A program made the translations under genes and the position numbers. The notes under the pieces were generated by a model that did not search any database, was not told the DNA's origin, and worked only from the letters and a program-made list of their open reading frames with translations. A stretch of DNA of 64,000 bases from Solea solea (lineage: Eukaryota > Chordata > Actinopteri > Pleuronectiformes > Soleidae): positions 13,797,381 through 13,861,380 of the forward strand of contig NC_081136.1 of NCBI RefSeq assembly GCF_958295425.1, given 5' to 3'. Every line of letters begins with the position of its first letter. Position 1 is the stretch's first letter. This document shows, one piece after another, positions 43,170 through 55,487 of this stretch.

Positions 43170-43628
43170 CTTTAACGCAGAGATCTCAAACTGGCGACAT
43201 GTCATTTAGTATATCGTCATAATGACAACATAGCCTGTGACCTTGTCTTCCTCGTAAACACTGTGCATATGCTGATGTGATAGATTATAGACAGACTGAA
43301 ATATCAAATATGTGTTTATTTTTATAATATATACTGTATACTTTTTTCTCCCTCTCTAGGGGTCGACACAGCACATATTCCACATATTTATGGGTATTCA
43401 TTTGTATTTATTTTTTTGCAAACTATGCATCATGCAATATTAAAACAAACTGTTAAATATCATAATTTGAGTTATTTTCATATGATGATGGGATATTGTG
43501 TTATAATTTTAAGGCCATGTTGCCCACCTTCTACTGAACTGTTTTTTTCTCTAGACCCGCCCCCTCTTGACCAGAATAGATGCTCATTGGCCCTCAGGTC
43601 ATTTGAGTTTGAGACCCCTGTTTTAATG
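43170..43628. mobile_element. hAT-like MITE
   Basis: The ends are the inverted pair CAGAGATCTCAAACT (43178) and AGTTTGAGACCCCTG (43620). Flanking octamers CTTTAACG and TTTTAATG agree at 6 of 8 positions, consistent with an aged 8-bp hAT target duplication. The body is about 443 bp and noncoding. Confidence 0.7.
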
Positions 43629-44299
43629 CATTACCAAAGGGCCATATACACTTTGGAATAGCATGAAATAAATGAAATGAAACTCTGCAGAATGTGCTAA
43701 CTTGTTATTAGTATTCAGTAGCTAGGCATTGGTATCCCACCCTGATTACGGCCCCTCTTTCCTTTTTTTTTTTTAACAAAACAAAAAACTAGTGAAGTAA
43801 TGTTTTCCTTGTCACTTTGCCTGCACATTTCTATGAGGCTCTTGACACAGTTTGCTGCAGAGGCTATGATGCTCCATCACGTGCCGCCTGCCCACTGGAG
43901 CCCTGGTTGTCTTCGAAGCGCTCCTGCCGCCTAATGACAATGAACGCCTTGTCAATCTGTTCCAGCCTGACTCAGGTTACAGTCCGCTCCATCTCCCCCG
44001 TGAGCGCCAGGCAGGACAGTTTTCCCATGTTGTGTTGACACTGCGAGTGAGTGCGATTGTGAGGCCTCAGCAGCAACAGTGTGTTTGTGACTCTGTGGTT
44101 TCAAGTCAAAGGAATGTTCTTCAGCTCCAACTCAAATACTGAAGTCAGCAGTTTGAAACAATGCTGTGCTCCTGCACTTATTCACCCCATGTCTTTGACA
44201 AAGGCATCCAGAAACCCTGAGTAATGTTTGAAAGCTACATAAAGACAGACAGTTTGTATGTTTGACAGTTAACTACACTGGTCAAATGTCCCAGTATAG

Positions 44300-44400
44300 A
44301 AGCATAAGCCCAGACTCAATTTATTGACTGAAGGGTGTCTGCCTCCACTACACTAGGTGGCGATATGTCCCCTTTCAGCTTGTTAGTACATTTCCAATTT
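44300..44400 (+). repeat. Dispersed repeat R2 copy 2, with a CTCF-like core
   Basis: It shares 'tacactaggtggcgatatg' and 'cctttcagcttgtta' with 15450-15640. CACTAGGTGGCGAT lies at 44351-44364, in the same orientation as the first copy. It abuts the piggyBac-like MITE that follows. Confidence 0.5.
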
Positions 44401-44446
44401 AGCTGATGGGTAGTCAAGTCTTCTTATGTCTATGAACTTTAATCTA

Positions 44447-44923
44447 TTAACAATGGCAAATTGTGGGAATAATACACAACTCCTTATATGGACATCCTGG
44501 GGTGTGTGTTTATAGGTCACATATTCAGGCTTAAAAAAATGTGGGTTTTTTTCTGGTTTTTGAGTCAAAGTTATGATTCATTTTATATTGCATTTTTAGT
44601 AGTGATATAGAGTGTGTAGAAGTCACTTAATAGTTTTTTTTGTAGTGTTTGTTCATAAAAATGAGCCACGCGAACTTTGAACTGTGACGTATTTGCAAAT
44701 TTTACGAATTCAATCCGATTTAAAAAATTTGGAGCACTTTTTGCTCAGGTGTGTTCATATAGTTGTTGAAAATTAAAAAGTATTTTTCATCAGATTGCCT
44801 CGGTTGTGTTGGAAAAAAAGGATATAAAACACTCTATATTGCACATTCTTATCTTGCATTTACTGTGTGTTTCAACATAGTAATGGAAAAAGCAGCCAAA
44901 ATGCTCTGTGTTCTAAGGGTTAA
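44447..44923. mobile_element. piggyBac-like MITE, copy A
   Basis: It aligns by eye, in inverted orientation, with 47488-47880 over most of its length: shared blocks are 'tcacatattcaggctt', 'tttttgagtcaaagttatga' and 'ctttgaactgtgac'. It is bounded by TTAA on both sides (44447-44450 and 44920-44923), and the right end reads AAGGG then TTAA. The left terminus is degraded. Confidence 0.65.
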
Positions 44924-45589
44924 ATTCTTTAAGCTGACAACAAGCTGTTGTCTTATTCTTCTTGTCTGACTGTGGTTTGACTGAATTTATACATACAATA
45001 TATATCTGGGTGTGTATGTCTGACTTTCTGATCTGATTTCGGACAGACATGTTAACCTGCTTTTTCAAAGTCTGGTTTCTGACATGTAAATGCACAGACT
45101 GACTGTATGAAAGCACTGATAAACTAAAAGCATCACTTGGCAGGGCATAGTCTGCCGGGTCATAAATAAAATACTAAAAAGAAGCCTTTCAAATGTGGCT
45201 TTATATGGTCTTTCCTCCCTGAGTCAAAGCAATCTATTTATGCCCCCCCCCCTCCCCTGCTATCTCCCCATCCACTCCTGTAGGTCCCCAGATAAAAGGA
45301 CTCATTGTGAACAAAGCAAAGGATTTGACAGAGCTTCGGACTCCTGCAGTGGACCGAACCATTCTATGGGCTCACATTCAATAAAAGTAGGGTTTTCTAA
45401 TGTTGGGAGAGACCATTATTCGGTCATGAAAGAGGACCATGAGATATTAATGATTGCACACCCATGTTTGACCATTAAGCCTCTGACAGCAATGTGAAAT
45501 ATCTATGTTGCACAAGCCCTGCATCATTTCTATCTTTTTTTTTTTTAAACCCAAACAACAGATGCTTCATAATCTCCTTGGATGACAAT

Positions 45590-46080
45590 AATAAACCTCA
45601 TGTAAATGATATTTACATCCACCACATGGAGAGCCTGCCCTGGCAGTGGCAAAGATGGTGCGATAACTTCTCCGACTGAGATGTTGCCATGGGAACGTGA
45701 CTCATCCCAAGTCTTCGTGCTTTACCTGTGGCAGCTGCACAGTACTCATGAAAGCTATTTTGTGCTCCTTTTGTTTGCCAGCCGGCAGTGCTGAGCCTCA
45801 AATTTTCAATAACATATCATATCAGGTGTCTGGGAAAACCCGGTGAAACACAGGTGCTAAAGTGACTTTTGCAGATGTCATTTGTGCGGATTTGGATGTT
45901 GTGAGTTAGAGCAGGAGGCTGTGATTGAATCAGCATCAGACGCGGAACTAAACAGAATCAAGGGGCGACGCTTCAACATGTGTATAATGTACCACTGCTC
46001 ATATGAATAAGGAAATGACAGCTCAATGACCTTAATGTTTTTGGCTGAGTCATAGATGCCATTTGAGATAATCCACGGTT
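45590..46080. promoter_or_regulatory. Candidate regulatory island with an X-box-like palindrome
   Basis: Repeat-poor sequence containing GTTGCCATGGGAAC (45683-45696), a full RFX-type palindrome. AP-1-like TGACTCA-type cores are nearby ('gtgactcatccc', 'gctgagtcatag'). No coding frame is supported. Function is inferred from motifs only. Confidence 0.3.
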
Positions 46081-46199
46081 TAGTGCGCCGTGATATGTAA
46101 TTCATAAATCATACATTTCCCAATAAAAAGCTTAGGTTGAATTCTGTGTTTATAAGTCACCATTTTAGGTGTATACAGTATATAAAGTTTAGAATCCTC

Positions 46200-47480
46200 A
46201 CTGGATTTTAATGCATTGTTATTATTATTATTATTACTATTATCAGGTTTGTTGTTTGACCACATTTTTACAGAACAAATATCCCTCTACAAAAGTGTAC
46301 TTTTATGAAATTGAAATATGCTGACATATGATTCATATATGTAGATTGTATACTCATTGATGTATAGGGGAGTAAAACCGAATAAGATGAAGTTGTCAAG
46401 ATCATAAGTATTAAGTGTGATGAACTGCTTTTTATATCCTATTCCCATTTGTCAGGCGTGCGAATTACAGTGTAACACCTACAGAAAACAAACAGCCCTA
46501 CGGCGTGTTAGTGAGGTCACGTTTGCGCCTGTGTGCTTCTCCAGGTATGTTGTCGAACACTGAGAAGTGTGGAGGAGGCCCATCTGTCACAGCGCCATCG
46601 CCCTGTAAACAAAATCCTCAGCTGTCATTCACGACAGGGCCCACGTCTTTTCTGTTTATCACCACTGGCCACTTCACGGCATTGGAAACGGTAAAATGTA
46701 GCAGGCAAATACATAAAGATAATCGAGGCTTGCACCGTCTGTTTGAAGAAGTCATCATATATTGTTGCTTGCAGGTGAGGGTCGTGCCTCACTTCACCTT
46801 GCCTTGCAGGGTTAGTGCTGGCGACTGTGTTAACCTTAAGATCAAATATTGATCTCCGCATGATCGATTGCCAGAGTATGAAGCAGAACACATGCAGCCT
46901 TTAAGGGTTAATGACCTTCTGACCTTGTTTTTGACGCTATTCATATCTCCGTGCTGATACTGACTCGAGAAGGAGCTGACCTGTGATGAGTGTGATTTCA
47001 ACAGTTGCAGATAAGCACTCCCTCCCACCTGCAGTCTTATTGTGATGTTTTTTTTTTTCTGCTACAGCCACAAAAATTCTCCTCGTGAATGTTATGTAAC
47101 CATCAACTTAAGCATAATTATACACTAATCCCAATATCATCCGATTCCAACGTAGTCTGATATTAAACTACCAAGCTGAACTGTTAACAACACCTTAACC
47201 GTATAACCAGCCATTTCAAAAACACAACTAACTGTGTAACAAAACCATTTCGCTCCCATTAAGTTGAAATGCCTGTGCTTACAAGGCATTTTTATGGCAT
47301 TTAGGGTGTTCGGCTACATTTGCTTTTTCCAATATCTGATCCAGGCATTTTGACCTGTATCTGACGCTTACAGATATCATCATGATAAGAGCAAATTTGT
47401 AAGTGGTGTTTCTCTAGCCATTTCTGAAAGGTGCATGTTTGATAAATGAATCACAACTTCATTTTATGCATGTGCTGTTT
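46200..47480. other. Intergenic sequence, no gene recognised
   Basis: It contains an ATT microsatellite (about 46216-46243) and a GC-richer, repeat-free block at 46500-46830. The frames in that block start at GTG and have no recognisable domain. The block could be a conserved element; nothing more can be supported. Confidence 0.4.
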
Positions 47481-47487
47481 ATACATC

Positions 47488-47880
47488 TTAACCCTTGGTT
47501 ACATACAGTATATACAGAGGGTATAAGAATATAGAATATAATTTTTTTTCATTTTCACCAACTACATATATAAACACAGCTGAGCAAAAAGTACTTAAAA
47601 TGTTTCAAATGTGTGAAATTTGTGAAATATGTCACAGTTCAAAGTTTTCGTTTTATGAACAAAAAGAAAAGAAAAACGGTCTGTTTTGTGACTTCTGCAC
47701 TACTTTATCTCAATGCGATATAAAATGAATCATAAATTTGACTCAAAAACACATAAGAAGACAAAAAGCCTGAATATGTGACCCATGAACACCCCCCCCA
47801 CACACCACTCCCAGGATGTCCATATAAGGAGTTTTGTATTATTCCCAAAGCAATTTACCATAGGCGCACCTGAGGGTTAA
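47488..47880. mobile_element. piggyBac-like MITE, copy B
   Basis: TTAA target duplications at 47488-47491 and 47877-47880 flank a 385-bp body. The ends are CCCTTGG and CCTGAGGG, i.e. a CCCT-type start on each strand, as in piggyBac elements. It is inverted relative to copy A about 3 kb away. It has no transposase. Confidence 0.75.
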
Positions 47881-50800
47881 CTTCCACTTCTGTAACACCT
47901 GATATTATGTTGAATGGATAAAGCAGCACGTTTTTACTTTGGATTGAAGGGACATGATAATTGTGGGTCAAGTAATGGTTCCGCATTGATCTTGTGCTCC
48001 TTGCAAACCTGCAGCCTGACAACACTATTTATATTCACACCTAGAGGCTACTGAACACAGAGACAAGCTGACTGAGTGTATGCTGAATTAGCACCTCACT
48101 GGCAGCGTTTTTTACGATTTCGGTCTATCCTTTATTCCAAAGCATTACAAGAAGGATTTTATATTCATAAGCCACTTTGTAGGCAGAGAATGGTTGAATT
48201 AATTTCAATACAATATAAAAGTTGCAGGTGACAGAGAGTTGCTTTAAATAGATAAGCCAGTCACTTTAACTGTTGGATTTAAAGCCAGTTGACGGGGAAA
48301 AAGAACACGCGTGATCTAAGTATAGTGTGGCTCTTCATGTCCAAAGACATCGTGTTACCCATGACTGTATCTTGTACTGTGACTCCAAACACGACATCCC
48401 TACCTCAGAGTGACTTAACCTGAGATTCTCTCCGGCTCTGTCCTGGACTGTGTGCTCTCACGGCGAGTTCCAAAAGGTGAAGTGCAGGTACAAGCTCCAA
48501 GTGACACTCCAGGTACCCGAAGGGCCACAGGGAGATTTCATTTCTGTCCTGACATCACACGTTTTCCCCTTAGTGAAACAGCTAAGGCACTTCTCTCGCT
48601 GCCTACAGGTGATCAAGATGTCGGTTTGAATGAAGGTCAGGAGCTGTCGTGTCAAATCACTGGTAAGACTGAAAAGTTGAGAGAACAGTCTCTGTCTGAC
48701 GGCTGGAGGTCACAACGTGACATTCATCAAGTTGCTAGGTTTGTGTTCTGTAAACAAGTTCGATTTCTCGGTATGACTTTTAATGTCATTGTTTATTGTT
48801 TGTTTATTCACGGAGGGGGATCTTCATTAACGTTCTTTGGCTTCTCATCTTCTCTCCTCGATTTGCTCAACTATATAATACATAATGTTCACAGGTAATC
48901 AGTTGCCTAATTTATACAACATGAAGTTTGTACACGCAAACTTCACTTGTACTGAGAAACACGGAGAGTTGTGTGACTTATTCATCATTGTGGGCATTTA
49001 TTTGACAATTTCTTTCATGTAACGTGTTCATATTAATATATATTATTATTAATAGTATAATAAGTACACACTATAGTTTTTAACGTAATAACGAACTTAA
49101 CGAAGAGGTCTAAGGTAGAAGTGTCGACGAATAAGAGCCAGTTTCCAGTTCTATGTTTTAGGGCGTCACTATTTCAGCTATTTATGAAGCAGAAAAGACA
49201 AATAGCTTTTGAAATGTGAGGATTTGCATTGCAAATTGAATTTCTTCAGTTTGCCACAAAGAGCTAAATTTAACACCTCAGTCTTGCCTCTAGGAAATTG
49301 TGAGTGTGATGCCCAATGTTTTTTCTGACGCTGCATGAACTAGACAATGATCAGATAGTTGAGGTAGTCCTCGTCAAGCATACAAATAAACAGCAGCAAA
49401 TTAACCGAAAGCATACATAAGTATTGAATATTGTGTAAAAGTATGGTGTATTTGGCCTAGACATTTATCAGATTAACCAAAATATTTACATTTATACCTT
49501 AATGTAATATCTTAGGGCACAATATCACAGTCTCATCAAGGGCATTTCATTCTAACTAAACATGATGATGCACGCCCACCCTATGTTACCTCTGTTTACT
49601 TACACTTCCTTCAACACTTGACTATTGACTCATAATCGATTGTAGTTTAGGTGGAGATTGGCATCTTTTGTTACATAACTAACGGATGTTTATGGTTGGA
49701 TGTAAAAAAAAAAGAAAAGAAGAAGAGAAGAAGCATGCCAGTGCAGTGCGGTTGGTAATCTGGCATATACGTTCATTTGTTCAACAGCTACAGGCCCTTG
49801 AGGCGTTTTGGAGGCTATTCCTAAAACCACACTCCCTGATTACTCAACTGGCATAAAAGCAACCACTCAAAGCAATCTCATTTGTGGCTCTAAAGCTGTG
49901 TAGTGTGCGCTGATACCTCGGTTAGGTAACACACCAGTGCTCAGAGTTATATTGGAGGTGACACCCCATCAGGACTATAAATAGCTTTGCACTTTTCCCC
50001 CAGGAGCCCAGCTGTAGCTTTCTCGCAGGCATTTGATCTCTAGTTTGTGGGCGTCTGACATCACCCACTGCTGCTGCTTTGTCTCCCTGACGTTCTGGCT
50101 CCTGCACACAAACACCGGGAAAACACACCGGCACCATCAGTGCTGTAGTAGCTTCATTATAGCTGGAAGATCATGTGTGAAAAAAAAAAAAAGAGGATCT
50201 TTCATCAGAAGCTGTGATGGTGATGCTTTTAAGAGTCAGTCACTTCAAAGACAGTTCGCCTCAGGGTTTTCCCTCAACTGCATTTAATGATTTCTCACAA
50301 AATTACTTTAAATACATGACTATGATGGCAGAAACAAGGCAGCGGGCTCGGAGTGAAGTGAATCACTCCTACATCAACGAAACTTTGCGCTTAATTGGGG
50401 GGGATGAGGATACAGGAACGAGCCCAGCACAAGCCTCATAACAAGTGGGCGTATAAAGCAAATGGAAATGAAAAAATAAAGATACACCAAACTCCTGCCG
50501 GCTGCGTCTGACCCACGTTAGTTACCGTCTACATACGTGTGTGATGACTCAGGAACAACCACTTAGATTTATATTGAGTTATATAGTCCAGTTTGGATTA
50601 GGTACTGTTTAATGTTAACAAGACAACGAAGGGGATCATTTCCTCAAGTTATTTAGTTTTTTTTAAATTATTTTTATTATTTTATGCAGCTATTACAAAT
50701 AACAAACTAAATATTTTTTGGGCTGTTTGGAGGTTACATTTTGGATTGCTGCTTGCTGCATGATTTATTAAGGGCTGTGACTCATCATTTACTAATGCTT

Positions 50801-52440
50801 ATCGATGTGTAAGATGCCACTGACAAGAACAAAATGTAAGTTACAAGGTTTTCGTCGCCATTTTGGTGCCATTTTGTGGCCGGCGACTGTCCGACAAACC
50901 TCACTTCATGAGGCATTACATGTTGTAGTTAGTAGCTTTGTAATCATTTCTAAATTAGCTGCTTAATGCTTTATTCATCAGGTAGAACCAATGGTTCATC
51001 AGTCCACTTACCTTCCAGGAAAACTAGTAGTTGGTATCTATGTTTATGAAAGACTTTGTACCATATAACTACTGACATATTGGCCTTTTTTATTATATAT
51101 TCATATAAGCAATGGATTACTACCAATTAGAAAGAAAGTTTTAACTTCATACAAAGAGCTTTACCACAACCTGGCAACCCGAGTCATCAAAAATTTAAGA
51201 TTGTGTTTGTATTGCCTCACAAATGCATGTAAACAGCTGCACAGCAAATTATAGATGATAGAAAAGTCAAAAGCAGAAATGTCCAACATTCAAGTCTGAA
51301 TGTAGTCTATGCTCACATCTGAGTCCTATAGTTCAAGGCAGAGCTCCAACTTCAGCTGTGCTATTTACCAGTGACCTGTGCTCCATCAGTAATCTATTCA
51401 ATGTGTAATTTACAAATCAATCAGTGATTTATAATGTGTTTCTTTTTCTAATCCAATGTATCAAAGCAACCGTATGTATTTGTTTTGTACAACATCCCAA
51501 CACAGATGAGCTCAAGGCTCATAAATGGGTTTCCTGAGACGAGGCTTGTGTCTTGGAAAAATCTGGCAAAACATTCATAGATATTATTGCGTCATGAATA
51601 TTCTCATACCGCTCTTCAAAGACTCAATAAAGTATCATGCCATGAAATATTTTAATATTTTATAGTATGTAGTATATCAGTATTTTATTACACCCCTAAT
51701 TTTGTGTTGGATGCCACTGCAGTGAACTCCATATTGCAAGTAAAACATATCAGCTATAGTATAAATGAAGCTGTAAATTGGGATTAGATGTGTAAAGTTG
51801 ACATATGAGTTTCTTGATTCTCACCAACAACACATTCCTATTGCTGCGTAGACTATTATTGTTTCTGCAATTTCAATATATTGTCTTCTTGACCGCAGAA
51901 CCAGGTGGCTTTAAAGAAAAGGTCAGCCATTCTACCATCATCCGCATTCAGTTATTTTTATATCCGGTATATTTTTGCATACGAGACACAAACAAATTAT
52001 AATACTACACAGTGAATCTACAGTAGCCAGTGGCCTATGAATAATTCATTTCAGGAAAGGGATCTGTTTGCCCTCGCGCCTCTTTGGTGCGCCTGTGCAC
52101 CTGGTGCCATTTGGCTGTATAGGCTACAGCAGACGCGTCTCCAATTATCAAGAGGCACATCCGTGGGTTTCTCTGTGTCAACTCCCGCCCACCCCCCAAC
52201 CTTAAAAAAATAGTATCCACATCCACATTGATTTGAGCGAAGCCAGATCAGGGTGGGCGACACGAGAAACTCGCACGTGAATAACTTATCCTGGATGATG
52301 AATATGCATTTTGCGCATAGGACACCCAAACTAGAAAAGTCCAGTGTGAAAGAGGGACGTTTTGTGACCGTGTAGGACAAACTGTTATCGTGTCTCTGGG
52401 TGTGATTACAATTTCTTCATGTGATAACCGATATGTTTAG
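47881..52440. other. Intergenic sequence upstream of gpr78
   Basis: No gene is recognised. The longest frame (48452-48898) starts at GTG and looks random. A MEF2-type site (CTATAAATAG at about 49975-49984) lies in a repeat-poor block (49920-50450) that could be an enhancer. The rest is AT-rich without identifiable repeats. Confidence 0.4.
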
Positions 52441-52848
52441 ATGACCATTCACTCCAGTGGGCTTGCTGTTTTCCAACTAGATCCTCCTGTAATGTGCGTG
52501 ATGAGTGGGCTGCCACACACACACACGACCCGCTCAGACTTGGCACAGCTTTCCTTCAGCACTTGGCGCGTGTTGATGTGGAATAATCGGCAGGTTTGAG
52601 TGGCGGCGGCCGCTTCAGCACGCTGGACAGCGCTCGTGGAAGTTGGAGAGGATCGGCTGCGAGCGTTTTTTTTTTGGTTTGTTTGTTTTTTTATATTTTT
52701 TTTTTATTATTATTATATAATTGAAATGAATTTGCGGAGCCGCTGCTGTGGAGATGTGCCACGCGTGACCATGGCTAGTTTGAAGTATTCATTGTCCACA
52801 ATAACAACAGGCGCGCGGAAGCCCACAGCGCACTCTCTGGAGTGAGAC
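52440..52848 (+). promoter_or_regulatory. gpr78: gpr78 promoter/5' leader with an in-frame uORF
   Basis: The leader turns GC-rich (GGCGGCGGCCGC near 52602) before an odd T/AT-rich tract (52667-52722). An upstream ORF starts at ATG 52726 and runs 39 codons, including a second, better-context ATG at 52771, to a TGA at 52843-52845. That is 3 nt before the gpr78 ATG and in the same frame. The main start has G at -3 and +4. No TATA box was identified. Confidence 0.5.
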
Positions 52849-55426
52849 ATGGACTTTGCTGAGATCTTTTGCGCTTTGTTCATCGTCGTGGTCGCGGTCG
52901 TGTCGCTGCTGTCAAACTTGTTGGTGCTGCTATGTTTCATCCACAGCACCGAGATTCGCCGACAGGTGCCCGGTGTTTTCACCATGAACTTGTCCTTCTG
53001 CAACATCCTCATCACTGTGCTGAACATGCCGGCCACTCTGCTGGGGGTTATCCGGGAGCAGCAGCCTTTTGGGGATTGCATTTGCCACACAGTGAGCTTT
53101 CTGGAGACTTTCCTGACCGCCAACACCATGTTGAGCATGGCAGCCCTCAGCATAGACCGGTGGATAGCGGTGGTCTTCCCGCTCAGTTACTCCACTAAAA
53201 TGCGCTACAAGGACGCACTGATCATGGTGTGCTACTCCTGGCTCCACTCCTTCACCTTCTCCCTTGCAGCGCTGCTCTTCTCTTGGGTTGACTACAGCCA
53301 CGTCTACGCGTCCTGCACCTTGCAGCCGAGCGACGACGGCAGCGACAGGATTAAGTTCACAGTCTTCACTGTCGTTTTCCACGCCACGAGTTTCATGCTC
53401 TCCCTGCTCATCTTGTGTTTCACCTACCTGAAGGTGCTGAAAGTGGCCAGGTTTCACTGCAAGAGGATTGACATCATCACCATGCAGACTCTTTTCCTGC
53501 TGGTCGACATTCACCCAAGGTATGTCATCCCTCGAATGCGTCTTCTCCCATAGCCCTAACCATTAAAATGCCCACACTGTAGTTTTTAAATGTGTTAGAT
53601 TTCTGAACGTCCACTTTTTTTTTCAGCGTCAAACAGAGATGTTTAGCTGAACAAAAGAGGAGAAAGCAAAGAGCCACTAAGAAGATCAGCATCTTCATCG
53701 GCTCATTCATCATCTGCTTTGCTCCTTATGTAATTACAAGGTAAGTCCAAGTGATATAGCCCTTCATTACATTTAATTTACTGCAAAACTTCTGCACAGA
53801 TCATCAAAAATGAATGACCTCAACACCACTTAAGCAATGATCTTGTGAGTAATGACGTTAAAGCATGTTTTCTCTAAGTATAATGAGCAAATAACCTCAT
53901 ATCTGCCTCCAGACTCATTAGCTCTGTTGTTTTGTACTGTACAATCCGACACCTGTAGTTTGTCCTCAGGCTATTTTTACCTGAAACTTAGAGTTCAAGC
54001 AACTGTGGATTTTTAAAAACAGGTTAAATAACAATAATTCGAAGCATGAAAAAATGTATTCTTACGCCGTTGCCACCCCCAAATGAAAAAGCAAAACATG
54101 TCAGTCAACACTATGATATTGTAAGAAAGTAATAATGTTCATTACAATATTAATAATATTAAATAAACTGAACAATGTTTTATAAATGATTGCATTAATA
54201 AAATGATTAAGTGCATGATGGAATGACCTCATTAGTTGTGCATCTATTTCCACAAGTTAACAGCAATATCTGCAGTTGTTTAGTAGATGGCAGAAGTGAT
54301 GAAATGTACAGGGTTAATTAAATACATCAACAACAGGTGTTTGGTTTGTGTACTCTATCTTAGACTGCATATACAAAATGTATGTGCTCTTCCAGTTTCC
54401 TCTGTGAAGTCAATTGCGAAGTAAACATATATTTAATGGCCATCAGGGGGCGACTCTGCTGGTTGCAAGACCTCAACTAAGCTGCAACTTCTCACTTTAT
54501 TTATAATGTCATGAAACATTTTCCTGAGTCATTGGTTTCAGTTGCTAGTGTCATGCTTTTTTCAATAGAAGATGATATCACATTTGTAAACTATGTTCCC
54601 ACTTAGAGGAAAACAGATATATCAGTGAACGCCAGTGTAATTGACAGCTGGTGTCACCCAATAGCAGCTTCTGTTTGCAAAACATCCACATGGCGCTGGC
54701 CAAATCACAAATCTTGAGCCTTCAAAATGAGAGTTTATATTGTAAGGGATGATTGTTTGTAAAAGTAATAACATTTACAAGGCTCACTGAATGCACCTCT
54801 AAGCTCAACACTATGTGGACTGGACTCCACATTACTCACACTAGCTCCCACATGCTGGATCTTTCATGGAGCCAGCAGTGGTCTGCCTCACGTTTGAGTG
54901 TGTAAACACTAGTTTTTGTTATAAATCATCGGTGTAAAATCATTTATATGTTATTTTACACATTTTCAGCAAAAGTGGCCTTTAAATGGCAGCTGAGCCA
55001 TCGGCCACAATCGGGACCAGGGTCCCCTGATGCAGATAGGTTGCAAAATCTCCCATCACAGCTGATTAATCGGATAAAATGATTCATTGGTTGACCTCTC
55101 CTCTTTATTATTTTTACATATTGAACCAAGAGGCAGCTCATTAGTCCGCAGTCTTGTGTTGTGTCCACTCAAATAGACCTAGAACACAGAGGGGAAGCAG
55201 TGGCTCCCAGAGAAAAGAGGAAATGCTTCGAGGGCTCACAGTTGTCGGCCATTTGTGCTGTTGCTGCAGATGATCCACTACTGTTTGATGTACTGTATGT
55301 GCAGTGTGCTCATATCACCATGAGGAGATAGAGCATACATTAACACTTGTGACTGCTGTGACCAAAACATCTGATTATAATTAGTCTTGAAGTGCTATGT
55401 GTTTTTAAACCAGCATTTGAACACAC

Positions 55427-55487
<61 letters not shown>

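Noticed and set aside
46505..46852. 115-codon frame in the intergenic block
   Set aside because: GTG start and no domain; low similarity to anything known to me. The block is better considered possible regulatory DNA.
48452..48898. 148-codon open frame between trmt44 and gpr78
   Set aside because: It starts at GTG, has no recognisable domain, and its composition turns hydrophobic and AT-rich at the end as expected of random sequence; no splice or promoter context.
52930..53514. 194-codon minus-strand frame across gpr78 exon 1
   Set aside because: It is the antisense shadow of the GC-rich receptor exon; the plus-strand frame encodes a clear 7TM protein.
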